Assembly: GCA_028829895.1 (NCBI GenBank)
Contig: CM054178.1
Span: 105,373,558-105,437,557, forward strand
DNA from: Sinotaia quadrata
Lineage: Eukaryota > Mollusca > Gastropoda > Architaenioglossa > Viviparidae
Length of the DNA: 64,000 nucleotides
Reading direction: 5' to 3'
Positions within the stretch are counted from its first letter, which is position 1; every line of letters starts with the position of its first letter. A program made the translations under genes and the position numbers. Below are positions 45,995 through 57,027 of this stretch, one piece after another. Under the pieces are notes generated by a model that ran no database searches, was not told the DNA's origin, and saw only the letters and a list, made by a program, of their open reading frames with translations.

Positions 45995-47574
45995 TGTGTC
46001 ACCAACGCCACTTAGTTAATGATTATGATTATTATTAATTATAATCATTCATAACTAATTACAAGTGATGAGAATCTTAATTTATGTTATTAATAATTCT
46101 CCAATAGACACCAGTCGTCTCTCTCACTTGGTGGATATGCAGACACTGCAAACGTTTTCTCTCTTCCACAACATTAAGACAACATTTACCATCACACAAT
46201 ATTCCATAGGTCAAAAACTTTCTTCTAAAGGAGAAGACAAATCCGTCTTTAATCTATATTTAGTGAGCCCTCATTTTCTCACTTTCTTCTCCAACATAAG
46301 GTTATCATTATGTGTAAGAAGGCGATAAATTTAACAATAAATTTATTAAATCAACAATCAACTATACATATGACAAATACAATAAAAATAATTACTTTAC
46401 CTCAATATTTCTACAAAACCAAGTTCACATAATATCTGTACAACACCGTCTTATATCCTAAAATACAATTCAATAATATTGTCAATACACATTACATTAT
46501 AGATCTTATCAGAAAACAGAAATGGAGTTATTAGAGATAGTGATAATAGTTTTAACATTACCTGATTTAAGGTGACTTTTTGTATCAAAGACCCAACTCT
46601 ATTAATCCACAAAAATGTGTCTCTCTCCACACATGTCAAAAAACACTGCTACATTGTTATTCTCTCGAAGCCAAGTTGGGGTCCTCTTTCAATGTATCGG
46701 TTCCTTCAACAAAACAATACCTATAGTGAATTCTATTAACTTCACTGTACCAGAAATTGCCAGATGTAATCAGCATACTTCACCATGGTACATCAAAGGA
46801 GTGTATACCTTTACACTAACACACACTGCTTCCTGCCTCTACTGTAGTTGATCATAGCAGTTTACAATCAGTGAATCAGTGGATTCAAATAATGCAAGAA
46901 GAGAAAGGCTGCTTTACCCTGAAAAATATAATCAGGGAGCAAACCTAAGTTTCCAGTTTATTGCCTTATAACTCCATTTTTATTACATTCTAATCTCAAA
47001 TTACAGTTTCCTACTAAAGTATTTATTAGCCCAATAAATGCACACAGTTTAATAAGCACAGCGTATCAAAACAATGTCAAGTGTTAGCACATTACATATG
47101 AGCAGCTTAGTTCAAACATTTGTAGAAATAATACGCATTCTACATCTCTACATAAGCACAAGTATAATATAGCCATAGCAAAAGTGCATGAAATATTTCT
47201 AAGTCATTTCTCTCTCAAACAGTCAGTTACCTCATTAAGCTAATGGCAAAGACTTTACTTCTTTGCCACTTCAAATTCAAGTGATCAGACAATAGAATTT
47301 TCCACAGCAGATAAACTTTTCATCTCAACCCATTGGCTGTTCTCGTTCTCATAAATTTTAAATCTAAATCATAAATCTTTATTATCATTGGATAATAAAA
47401 CTACTCAACCAGTTGCAATTTCTAGCATATCCTCAACTTGGGTGTTTACTTCAAACTCTGACTTACAAAAACATCATCATAAGGAGTGCCCAAGGTCGGG
47501 TCATTCTGACAATCCCAACAATTTATATAACAATTAAATTGTAAAATAGGGATAGGCAAATTTACTCTGCCACA
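45995..47574 (+). mobile_element. TGTGAC repeat copy E, full-length reference
   Basis: Runs 1580 bp from TGTGTCACCAACGCC to ACTCTGCCACA. The ends form a short imperfect inverted pair (TGTGTC/GCCACA) starting TG and ending CA. The 5-bp flanks AACAG (45990-45994) and AATAG (47575-47579) differ at one base, consistent with an old 5-bp target-site duplication. A hairpin block lies at 46012-46058. There is no RT, integrase or transposase sequence inside. The TGTGAC-type start, TG...CA ends and 5-bp flanks favour a solo LTR. A non-autonomous DNA element is the main alternative. An 87-codon frame at 46065-46328 matches part of one in copy G. Confidence 0.8.
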
Positions 47575-47795
47575 AATAGTATTATTAGAAGATATATGCG
47601 ATAGTTAGTGATACTTACTTCTCATATGTTCGAATTTAATAGAAGTGCCTCATTTTCCACTTAAGGTATTTAAGCAGATGCGTTTTTATACCATAAAATA
47701 TAATTGTATACTTTGGTGTTTAGTCCCGTTCATTAAATAGCTGGTGAAAGCTTACAGGCAAGCGATAAGAATCATATGAATAGAACTTTCATTGT
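47575..47795. other. Unique spacer
   Basis: AT-rich sequence between repeat copy E and the GATA array. Nothing recognised. Confidence 0.6.
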
Positions 47796-48031
<236 letters not shown>

Positions 48032-48301
48032 TGTGACACAATGCCACTCTAGTTATTGTTTGTGATTATTAATCATCCATAAGTAATTACATGTGATAAG
48101 AATATTAATTTATATTATTAATAACTCTCCAGAAGACACCCCTCGTCTCTCTCACTTGATGGGCATGCAGTTGCTGTAAACGTTTTTTCTCTTCCACAAA
48201 ATTAAAGACAAACATCCACTGTCACACAATATTTCTGTAGTGAGAAAACGTATCAAAGGAGAAAATAAATCTTTTTTAATCTATATTTAGTGAGTCCCCG
48301 T

Positions 48302-48308
<7 letters not shown>

Positions 48309-48371
<63 letters not shown>
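48309..48371. repeat. (CT)n microsatellite inside copy F
   Basis: About 31 pure CT units where the other copies read ACTTTCTTCTCC, so this run grew from a native pyrimidine stretch. Confidence 0.96.
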
Positions 48372-48375
<4 letters not shown>

Positions 48376-48530
48376 ATATGTTTATCAATATGTATAAGGT
48401 CAATAATTTAACAATAAATTTATTAAATCAAAAACTAAATTTTCCAATTTATCATCTCAAACTCCATTCTTTCTTATATTCAAGTCTCAACTTACAGTTT
48501 CCTGCAACAGTATTTATTTTCTTGATACAT

Positions 48531-48668
48531 GCATACAGCATAGTAATGCAACATAACAATCTTCTGAATTTGTTCATTAGAAACAATGTCAAGTGTTTAG
48601 CATACAGCATAGTAATACAACATAACAATCTTCTGAATGTGTTCACTAGAAACAATGTCAAGTGTTTA
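48531..48668. repeat. 69-bp tandem duplication inside copy F
   Basis: GCATACAGCATAGTAAT(G/A)CA, AACAATCTTCTGAAT and CAATGTCAAGTGTTTA occur twice. Copies E and B have a single version. Confidence 0.93.
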
Positions 48669-49146
48669 ACATACTACATACATGACCATAGTTCACATTT
48701 GTAGAAATAATAGTCTACTCACATAATACATTTCCATGTAAAACACAAGTATATCATAGCAATAGCACGAAATATTTCAAAGTCCATTCTCTCTCAATCA
48801 ACTCACTATTAAGCTAACAGCTGCCTTTCATGACAGGACTTCAACCACTCCAAATTCAAAATGATTAGAAAATACAATTCTTTTCATCAGGTAAACTTTG
48901 ATCTCAGCCCATTGGCTGGTCTTGTTCTTTGTAAATCTTCATCATTGAATAATAAAAACTACTCATCCACCTAAAACCGGTTTAGATTACATCAGCAAAT
49001 TCTAGTATATTCTTTACCTGAGCTGTTTATTACAACTCAAAAATATCGTTATAAGCAGTGCCCAAGGTCGGGTTATTTTAACATTGGCAAATAAGATATA
49101 ATTTATTAAGTATAGAAATAGGAATAGGCAAATTTACTCCACCACA

Positions 49147-49975
49147 TACTCCTATCCTTTTTCAGATGTTAACCGTCGAGATAACCTCTACTGTATTAGG
49201 AGTAAATTTCACACATATGGTAGCATCATATCTTAAATAAAGCTAGTTCTTTATTTCGTGAACAATTATTTAAGTGCTTTTTATATAAATCCCAGTATAA
49301 TGATAGAGCGTGCAATAAATCAAGGCCTATTTGAGGGAAAATAATTTTTAAAAGCACGAAATATAAATTAAAAATGAAAATAACATTAAAAATCCTTTCT
49401 AGATCACATTTGTATATATGTTCTTTCGAAAAGTACTTTACAAACCATAGATAATCACATGCACACATCAGCGAGAAGCACTTCAATACCAAAAATAAAT
49501 AATATCAAAGCAATTTTTTTTAAATCAACAAAATCCCCTCAACATAATTTGAAACATCTTAATTAGAGGTCTACTGTAATGTACAAGAAATCTCATAATA
49601 TATGTCTTCGTGCTGCCTCTTGATAATAGCTGCATCAAGACAGATCCCATATATTTCTGGACCGCAGTTCCTTTTGAAATTATTGTCCGCAAACCAGCAG
49701 GACATCCCAAGATAGTCTCTATGTCTGTTCTATCATCATGAAAAAGCTAACTTGTGGATTTACTCTGTGACAGCCATTGCTTTAAAATAGTGTTCTCACT
49801 TTAAAGGAGCGTTTTCATTACGCGCACTTTGCATCAGCATAATGCATGAAAGCAACGGAAGTGATTTTTTCAGCATACATAGGTCATTCGAGCAAGTGCT
49901 TATTAGATTTTCTTCTCAGGGTTTGGGCTTCAGATAATGTAGACTCTATTCATATACATACACACTCATACCAGC

Positions 49976-49978
<3 letters not shown>
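49147..49978. other. Unique stretch with a small conserved-looking patch
   Basis: AT-rich. At 49800-49870 the segment GCGTTTTCATTACGCGCAC, TTTGCATCAGC and ATAATGCATGAAAGC stands out by composition. No gene is recognised. Confidence 0.5.

Positions 49979-50031
<53 letters not shown>
49979..50031. repeat. (CA)n microsatellite
   Basis: About 26 CA units. Confidence 0.97.
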
Positions 50032-50032
<1 letters not shown>

Positions 50033-50640
50033 CCACAGATAATCTTACACACACGTACGCATGAACACAAAATTTAATTAAAGAAAATGTTATATTTTAT
50101 TTTTGTTCTTTTCATTTTCGGAAATTTAAAGCAATTTCTTCTCGTTTTAAAAAAAATTGACAAGAGATTTTAATGCTGTCTGTACTTATGATCTACTTGA
50201 AGGACCTATACACAGCTGGATTTCATTTCTTTGGAAGTACACTTGCCTGAAACAGTCACGCGGTGATTTCATTCTAAGTGAGCGTCGCGTACTTCATCCA
50301 ATTTAACTCGATAAAAATGAAAGAAATTCAAGTCGTGCGCGCGAGTGTGTATGTTGGGGGTGGGGGGAGGTGGGGGTGGGGAAGCCGCTGGTCGAGTAAG
50401 CTTGAAGTCGGAGAACGACAAGTTGAAGACTAAAGACGTGTAGAGGCCAATGGGGGAAAAAATGGTGGTTTACGGTTGCCTGCCTGACGCTATTTCTGCG
50501 GACCATAGACTTTTCTTTCCCATTTTGGCTTTTAAAGAAAACAACGTTTTTATTTTTTAATCAAGGAACACATAACGAAAAAAAATACACGTTGGTACTT
50601 TAAAGACTTATTGTTTTTAAATGCCCAAGCAAAAGTTTAA
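50032..50640. other. Unique stretch with G-quadruplex motif
   Basis: Mostly AT-rich. A guanine-rich run (separate feature) and CpG-bearing sequence lie at 50270-50500. A (GC)n-like GCGCGCG occurs near 50335. No gene is recognised. Confidence 0.55.
50356..50381 (+). other. Potential G-quadruplex
   Basis: Guanine runs of 5, 6, 2, 5 and 4 separated by single bases or AGGT, so four runs of at least four G with short loops: a strong predicted four-tetrad G4 on the plus strand. It lies about 260 bp upstream of the 60-bp satellite. Confidence 0.85.
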
Positions 50641-52558
50641 AAATCAGCAACGTGTGCAAAAGTCAGAATTGCAAAGGCTGTAAAAATGAATTCAGATTAA
50701 CAATTAACAACTTGTGCAAATACTAGTCTTACAAAGACAGTGAAAATGAATTCAGATTAATAATTAACAACTTGTGCAAACGTTAGTCTTACAAAGACAG
50801 TGAAAATGAATTCAGATTAACAATTAACAACTTGTGCAAATACTAGTCTTACAAAGACAGTGAAAATGAATTCAGATTAAGAATTAACAACTTGTGCAAA
50901 CGTTAGTCTTACAAAGACAGTGAAAATGAATTCAGATTAATAATTAACAACTTGTGCAAACGTTAGTCTTACAAAGACAGTGAAAATGAATTCAGATTAA
51001 CAATTAACAACTTGTGCAAACGTTAGTCTTACAAAGACAGTGAAAATGAATTCAGATTAATAATTAACAACTTGTGCAAACGTTAGTCTTACAAAGACAG
51101 TGAAAATGAATTCAGATTAACAATTAACAACTTGTGCAAACGTTAGTCTTACAAAGACAGTGAAAATGAATTCAGATTAACAATTAACAACTTGTGCAAA
51201 CGTTGGTCTTACAAAGACAGTGAAAATGAATTCAGATTAACAATTAACAACTTGTGCAAACGTTAGTCTTACAAAGACAGTGAAAATGAATTCAGATTAA
51301 CAATTAACAACTTGTGCAAACGTTAGTCTTACAAAGACAGTGAAAATGAATTCAGATTAACAATTAACAACTTGTGCAAACGTTGGTCTTACAAAGACAG
51401 TGAAAATGAATTCAGATTAATAATTAACAACTTGTGCAAACGTTGGTCTTACAAAGACAGTGAAAATGAATTCAGATTAACAATTAACAACTTGTGCAAA
51501 CGTTAGTCTTACAAAGACAGTGAAAATGAATTCAGATTAATAATTAACAACTTGTGCAAACGTTGGTCTTACAAAGACAGTGAAAATGAATTCAGATTAA
51601 CAATTAACAACTTGTGCAAACGTTAGTCTTACAAAGACAGTGAAAATGAATTCAGATTAATAATTAACAACTTGTGCAAACGTTAGTCTTACAAAGACAG
51701 TGAAAATGAATTCAGATTAATAATTAACAACTTGTGCAAACGTTAGTCTTACAAAGACAGTGAAAATGAATTCAGATTAATAATTAACAACTTGTGCAAA
51801 CGTTAGTCTTACAAAGACAGTGAAAATGAATTCAGATTAAGAATTAACAACTTGTGCAAACGTTGGTCTTACAAAGACAGTGAAAATGAATTCAGATTAA
51901 CAATTAACAACTTGTGCAAACGTTAGTCTTACAAAGACAGTGAAAATGAATTCAGATTAAGAATTAACAACTTGTGCAAACGTTAGTCTTACAAAGACAG
52001 TGAAAATGAATTCAGATTAATAATTAACAACTTGTGCAAACGTTAGTCTTACAAAGACAGTGAAAATGAATTCAGATTAATAATTAACAACTTGTGCAAA
52101 CGTTAGTCTTACAAAGACAGTGAAAATGAATTCAGATTAACAATTAACAACTTGTGCAAACGTTAGTCTTACAAAGACAGTGAAAATGAATTCAGATTAA
52201 TAATTAACAACTTGTGCAAACGTTAGTCTTACAAAGACAGTGAAAATGAATTCAGATTAACAATTAACAACTTGTGCAAACGTTAGTCTTACAAAGACAG
52301 TGAAAATGAATTCAGATTAACAATTAACAACTTGTGCAAACGTTAGTCTTACAAAGACAGTGAAAATGAATTCAGATTAATAATTAACAACTTGTGCAAA
52401 CGTTAGTCTTACAAAGACAGTGAAAATGAATTCAGATTAATAATTAACAACTTGTGCAAACGTTAGTCTTACAAAGACAGTGAAAATGAATTCAGATTAA
52501 CAATTAACAACTTGTGCAAACGTTAGTCTTACACAGGCAGTGGAACTACATTCAAAAG
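50641..52558. repeat. 60-bp satellite array, 32 copies
   Basis: Thirty-two units of exactly 60 bp with no indels. The first (50641-50700) and last (from 52501) are diverged; the interior is nearly identical. Core: AATTAACAACTTGTGCAAAC, GTTAGTCTTACAAAGACAG, TGAAAATGAATTCAGATTAA. Variable sites: the first base (C, T or G) and CGTTAG/CGTTGG/TACTAG. Every unit has an EcoRI site and a 5-bp stem hairpin GTCTT-ACA-AAGAC. Stops occur in all frames, so it is not coding. Confidence 0.98.
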
Positions 52559-52640
52559 TTCTCGTTGACAGCTGATGCACGACTTCACATAAAAGATTGA
52601 ATGTTCTGGATCAAGACAGTCACATTTTCTTTAACCGATT

Positions 52641-53405
52641 CCCTTGTGGTGGAGTTTTGTATTTATGATTCCCTTGCTGTCAAGTTTTGTTTATATTATT
52701 CCCTTGCAATCGTTTTGTTTATATGATTTTCTTATAGTAAAGTCTTGTATATATGTATATGATTTCCTTATTAGTGTTCTGTTTATGATTCCCAGACAGT
52801 CCAGTCTTATTTATCCCTTGCAATAGTTTTGTTTATATGATTCCTTTGCAGTCATCTTTTTTATATGATTCCCTTATTGATAGTGTTCATTTCCACTGCC
52901 GTGCAATCGTTTTGTTTATAAGATTCCCTTGCAGTGGTCTTATTTATTGCAATCGTTCTGGGGTTTTTTATGATCCCATGGCGTCTAATTTTGTTTCTGT
53001 TTTTCCCTTGCATTATTCTTGTTTATACGATTCCTTACAGTCATCTTGTTATATGACTCCCTTGCAGTTACCTGTTTACACGATCCTCTTGTAGTAAAGT
53101 CTTCTTTATATTATTCCCTTGTAGCCGTCTTCTTATATAACCTTTGTATTTAAGTCTTCTTTATATTATTCCCTTGTAGCCGTCTTCTTATATAACCTTT
53201 GTATTTAAGTCTTCTTTATATGACCTCTTGTATTTAAGTCTTCTTTATATGACCTCTTGTATTTGAGTCTTATATAACCTCTTGTATTTGAGTCTTCTTT
53301 ATATGATTTCCTTGTAGTAAAGTCTTTTTTATATGACTCCCTTCTAGTTAAATCTTGTCTAGATGACTCCTTTGTTATATAATTCTTGTCTATATGATTC
53401 CCTTA
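52641..53405. repeat. Degenerate minisatellite of about 25-30 bp
   Basis: Loose repeats of TATATGATTCCCTTG(C/T)AGT and CGTCTTGTTTATATGA. From about 53090 on, a better-preserved sub-block reads AAGTCTTCTTTATATGACC and TCTTGTATTT. It starts within 100 bp of the end of the 60-bp satellite. Confidence 0.88.
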
Positions 53406-53739
53406 TAGTTACGTCTACAAACAGCATGAAGAACAAGCCGGGTACACTGAAATTTTCTTTTCGTCTAAGTGCCCTACATTGATTACAAAAGTGTGTGGTA
53501 CTCGGTTTTGATATCACCCTTGTTACCCTTAGCACCCGAGTTAGTTGGTATGTAATTATTTGTAGCAGAATCCCGCTCAGCGGTACATCCTCCAACTGTT
53601 CGCGCAGTATTTAAAATTTTGTAGGGACTGGGAGTTTCAAATTGTAAGTGTTTATTCAGCATGTCCAATGCCATTGGTAAAGCTCATTACCTTGACTTGC
53701 CAAGACCTTCACGCAGCTTCTAAAGCGCTAATGAAGACT
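53406..53739. other. Unique stretch, nothing recognised
   Basis: Minus-strand frames at 53359-53595 and 53483-53674 show no recognised domain. Confidence 0.5.
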
Positions 53740-53843
53740 TATCGGCCTGCAGAGCACGGTATTATCGGCCTGCAGAACACGGTATTATCGGCCTGCAGAA
53801 TACGGTATTATCGGCCTGCAGAACACGATCGGCCTGCAGAGCA
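53740..53843. repeat. 23-bp minisatellite, 4.5 copies
   Basis: TATCGGCCTGCAGAACACGG, GC-rich for this window. Each unit carries CTGCAG. The last unit is shortened. Confidence 0.95.
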
Positions 53844-54869
53844 TCACATATCGTTTCGACTATTTACAGAAGAAGAAAAACCAAAACAGGGAAAATAAGA
53901 AACTGCATGCTGTTATAAAATAGTCGAAAAGTCAGCACTATTTTTTAATTTCTGTTTGTGGGACATTGTTTCGTCAAACTCAAATATACATGAGGTGAGG
54001 GATGAACGATCATAGCTGTCACGTGGTAGGTGGCTAATTAACCTAACACATACAAACATGTTGTGCCTATGGATACAGTTGTCATGGTTTGGGCTCATGC
54101 ATCTCAATCAACTGCATATGGCATTCTGGTGGAAGATTGGAAAGTGACAGTTTTTGGTGTGTCACCTGACTTCTTAGCCCGTCACTAAAAAAGCACGTCA
54201 CATGTCACATAGTTTGTGACGTTAGCCTGACAGGTATCTGTAAGACGTGTTTTAAAAGTGTGAATCCATCACTGTCCACACTAAAGCAAATGTGACATTA
54301 TAAATCTTCTAACAGGAAATGAGTCTAAATTTAAAATACTCCCATTCTTGCACGCACAAAGTATTCGCTTACAACGACACGCTTCAACTAAATACAGCAG
54401 ACACGATGGACCCGATATTATGCTTCCGTCTAACAATCAGCGTTCACACGGAATTAAAATGCGTCAGATCTAGTTCGCATTATGATTTACACATTAAACA
54501 GTCTTTATTCAAGATACGCCTCTTTATTTTGTGATTTTCGTTTACATAATGAATTTAAAAGTATTATGACGGCGACCCATCCAACCAGTGTCACTAGTTT
54601 CCGGTCAAGAAGGACTAACTAGCTAGTGAAATGTTACTGTCCGAAGAAATATTTCACAAAATTACGTCATTACCTACTAATTAATGGGATGAATAAGTGA
54701 GTAAGTTACATTTTAGAAGACGTTTCAAATCAGTAACAAATTGGATTTTAAAGAGAACCCATTTGTTGTTCGGTTGTTACACTTTTTGAGCGTCATCATT
54801 TGATAAGTTTGAAAGATTTTACTTCTAGATTGATTATATACATGAACGAACGAGAGAGCTAAATAATAG
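53844..54869. other. Unique stretch, nothing recognised
   Basis: Contains an 8-bp inverted pair ACGTCACA (54195-54202) and TGTGACGT (54215-54222). A 71-codon frame at 54319-54534 has no recognised domain. Confidence 0.5.
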
Positions 54870-55247
54870 TCTCGCATGATACCCGCGGTCTTCTCCCTTT
54901 TCTACCGTCACTCCCCAGTATGCCTAATAGAACGTGTGTTCATGAAAACGCTGCAGCATGAGGGGTGACAGACGTTTAAGACCAGTCGAGGCCGGAAAGA
55001 CGGGTCCCCCCAATCCAAGGGCTCTGTAATCTTCATCACTTCCTAGCGCGCGGCGACTTCAAAGCGGCCTGGGACAGGTAGTTTCCGCAAGCGCCAGTCT
55101 GGGTCGATGAGGTCTGGCTGAGATGCCGTGATGCGCGTATTGTCACCCAATGCCAGCAAGAGAAACGAAAGGATTATCTCCCTTGCCATTATGGCGACTA
55201 CGAGAAGCCACCGATTTTTCTTCTTTTGTTTTTCTTTTTCCTTTTAG
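54870..55247 (+). promoter_or_regulatory. GC-rich CpG-containing island, candidate promoter/first exon
   Basis: Non-repetitive, with CpG-dense parts (CTAGCGCGCGGCGACTTC at about 55043-55060, GATGCGCGTATTG at about 55130). A well-placed ATGGCG at 55190-55195 opens a short frame of basic then Phe-rich residues that stops at TAG within the following pyrimidine tract. That tract, T-rich with scattered C, ends CTTTTAG at 55247 and looks like a strong splice acceptor. The island therefore resembles promoter, intron or upstream-exon sequence of a plus-strand gene. Confidence 0.35.
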
Positions 55248-55274
55248 CTGTGAGAACGATTTGGTTGCAAAGAG
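55248..55274 (+). other. Candidate 27-nt microexon
   Basis: Bounded by a long pyrimidine tract plus CTTTTAG and by AAAGAG|GTGAGT, a strong donor. Its 27 nt would preserve frame. Two of three frames are open (CENDLVAK or VRTIWLQR). Without transcript data it may equally be the end of a longer untranslated exon starting upstream, or chance. Confidence 0.28.
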
Positions 55275-56169
55275 GTGAGTGAAAGAATTACAGTGTTCGA
55301 TTGTGCTAAAGATAGATTTAATTTTTTAAGGGAAATGAATAGCGTCGCATTGCAAAACCATTAACACATTTTTTTCATTAAGAAAATTAAAATAAGAAAT
55401 ATTATACACGCAGTAAGTTATGCAAAGGTCTACAGTAAAAACATGTGCTGACATAAATCCTACGACAAAACGAAAGAGCGTGCGCGCGAATGAGTTTGTG
55501 TGGGTAAGAGAGATGTAAAGGGCGGGTGAAGGAGGGGAGAATTAACTTTAAACTTTAATTTTTAACACTGAGATTATATTTCTGCTGATGCACATAAACC
55601 GGGAGAAAATAATTACCTTTGAAAAAAATAAAGGTACGTGCTACTAGTTAGTATCTGGCTTATTTACATTTGCCAATAAGGTTTTTTGTCAGACAGATTA
55701 AACTTTAATTTTCAACAATGAGATAATATTTCTGACGGAGTATTTAAACCAGAAAAGAAACTACCTTTAAATAAATAGTGCACGTAACAAGTCCACGTAA
55801 CTTGTAATTTGTTCGTAACTGATTTGTTTGCCAGTCAAAAATGTATTTTAAAAAAATAAATTGCGGCCCGGGGGGGGGGGAGGCGGGAGGTATGTGTTGT
55901 TTGTTTGGTGTGTGTACATTTCTGGTCACCTTCCTCCATCCTGATCATTATAGCATGTGATTTTATTAGTGCGTGCGTGTTTGTGTGTATGTGTGTGTGT
56001 GTGTTTGGTGTGCAAAGTCTGAGTATTAAAGAAGGAGAAGGACTTTTTTAACCCCACACCGTTATTGTAATGGTTGTGTGTACATGTGAGATGTTGGGGT
56101 TAATGTTTCTAAACCATTCTCTATGGATGCGAATACTGGATATTTGGACCAAATCTAGTGCTCGTCTGT
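55275..56169. other. AT-rich stretch, nothing recognised
   Basis: Two diverged copies of TTAAACTTTAATTTT(T/C)AACA with GAGAT(T/A)ATATTTCTG lie at about 55547 and 55699, an old duplication of roughly 150 bp. There is a G-run at 55869-55880 and a GTGT run at 55978-56004. Confidence 0.55.
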
Positions 56170-56405
56170 ATTGTATGTATGTTGTATCTGAACATCTAAT
56201 ACAGCACTATATTGTATGTTGTATCTGAACATCTAATACAGCACTATATTGTATGTTGTATCTGAACATCTAATACAGCACTATATTGTATGTTGTATCT
56301 GAACAACTAATACAGCACTATATTGTATGTTGTATCTGAACAACTAATACAGCACTATATTGTATGTTGTATCTGAACAACTAATACAGCACTATATTGT
56401 ATGTT
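56170..56405. repeat. 37-bp minisatellite, 6 copies
   Basis: TGTATGTTGTATCTGAACA, (A/T)CTAATACAGCACTATAT at 37-bp spacing. Diverged units continue to about 56530 (GACTCCAACTAACACAGCGC). Confidence 0.95.
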
Positions 56406-56535
56406 ATATAGATATCTGAACTCCAACTAACACAGCGCTATACTGTATTTACATTACACATATATTTGGACTCCAACGAATACAGGACTATTTTGTATGT
56501 ATGATGTACAGACATTTGGACTCCAACTGACCTAA

Positions 56536-57010
56536 TTGAGCCCTAAGCAATGGCAACCTGACCTAATAAAGACAGGCCTATGTATAGGAGGTCTAAGTGG
56601 AAAACAGAATTAGGCAAGCCATTGGGCCCTATGAAAAGCTATTGGCCATTTGAAAAAACGCAAAATGAAATGGTATGGACTTGTCACACGATCAACAGGA
56701 CTTGCCAAGTCAATAATGCAAGGTACTGTGCAAGGAGGGCGAAGGAGAGAATGCTAGAGGAAAAGATGGGAGGTTAGCATCTCAGAGTGGACAGGACTGA
56801 AACTGAGCAATATGGTAAGATTAGCAGAGAACAGAATGGAATGGAGGAAACTGGTTATCAGATCATCAGTGGTGCCCCAACGGTCGACAAGACTAAGGGA
56901 TAGATAGATAGAGATAAGCAGTGGCAACCTGACCTAATCAAGTTAGGTCTATATGTATAGAAGCCCTAAGGAATAGCGGACTGACCTAATCAAGTCAGGC
57001 CTATATATAG
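56536..57010. repeat. Repeat of about 53 bp split by a LINE fragment
   Basis: Units with GCAATGGCAACCTGACCTAA, TAGGTCTATATGTATAG and GAGCCCTAAG. One unit lies at 56536-56590, before the LINE piece, and two at 56918-57010, after it. The LINE piece therefore interrupts, or was duplicated with, this array. Confidence 0.8.
56590..56905 (+). mobile_element. RTE-like LINE, 3' fragment
   Basis: Closely matches 33541-33850 of the other LINE copy: AACAGAATTAGGCAAGCC, AAACGCAAAATGAAATGGT, GCAAGGTACTGTGCAAGG, TGCCCCAACGGTCGACAAG. It lacks the RT entirely and ends GGGATAGATAGATAGA, a short GATA-type tail at the retroposition end. Indels break the frame (for example GGAGAGAATGCTAGAGG). Confidence 0.9.
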
Positions 57011-57027
57011 GAGTCATAAGTGTCAGT

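Larger units (their letters stand above)
48032..49146 (+). mobile_element. TGTGAC repeat copy F, internally deleted
   Basis: Starts TGTGACACAATGCC and ends TTTACTCCACCACA, with the same terminal blocks as E. A (CT)n microsatellite (48309-48371) has grown at the CCCACTTTCTTCTCC site. The roughly 530 bp after AAATTTATTAAATC are deleted. A 69-bp segment at 48531-48668 is tandemly duplicated. The 5' flank is the GATA array, so a target-site duplication cannot be judged. Confidence 0.86.

Noticed and set aside
50641..52558. Possible CRISPR array
   Set aside because: Units are contiguous 60-bp copies with no unique spacers, and the window is clearly animal DNA.
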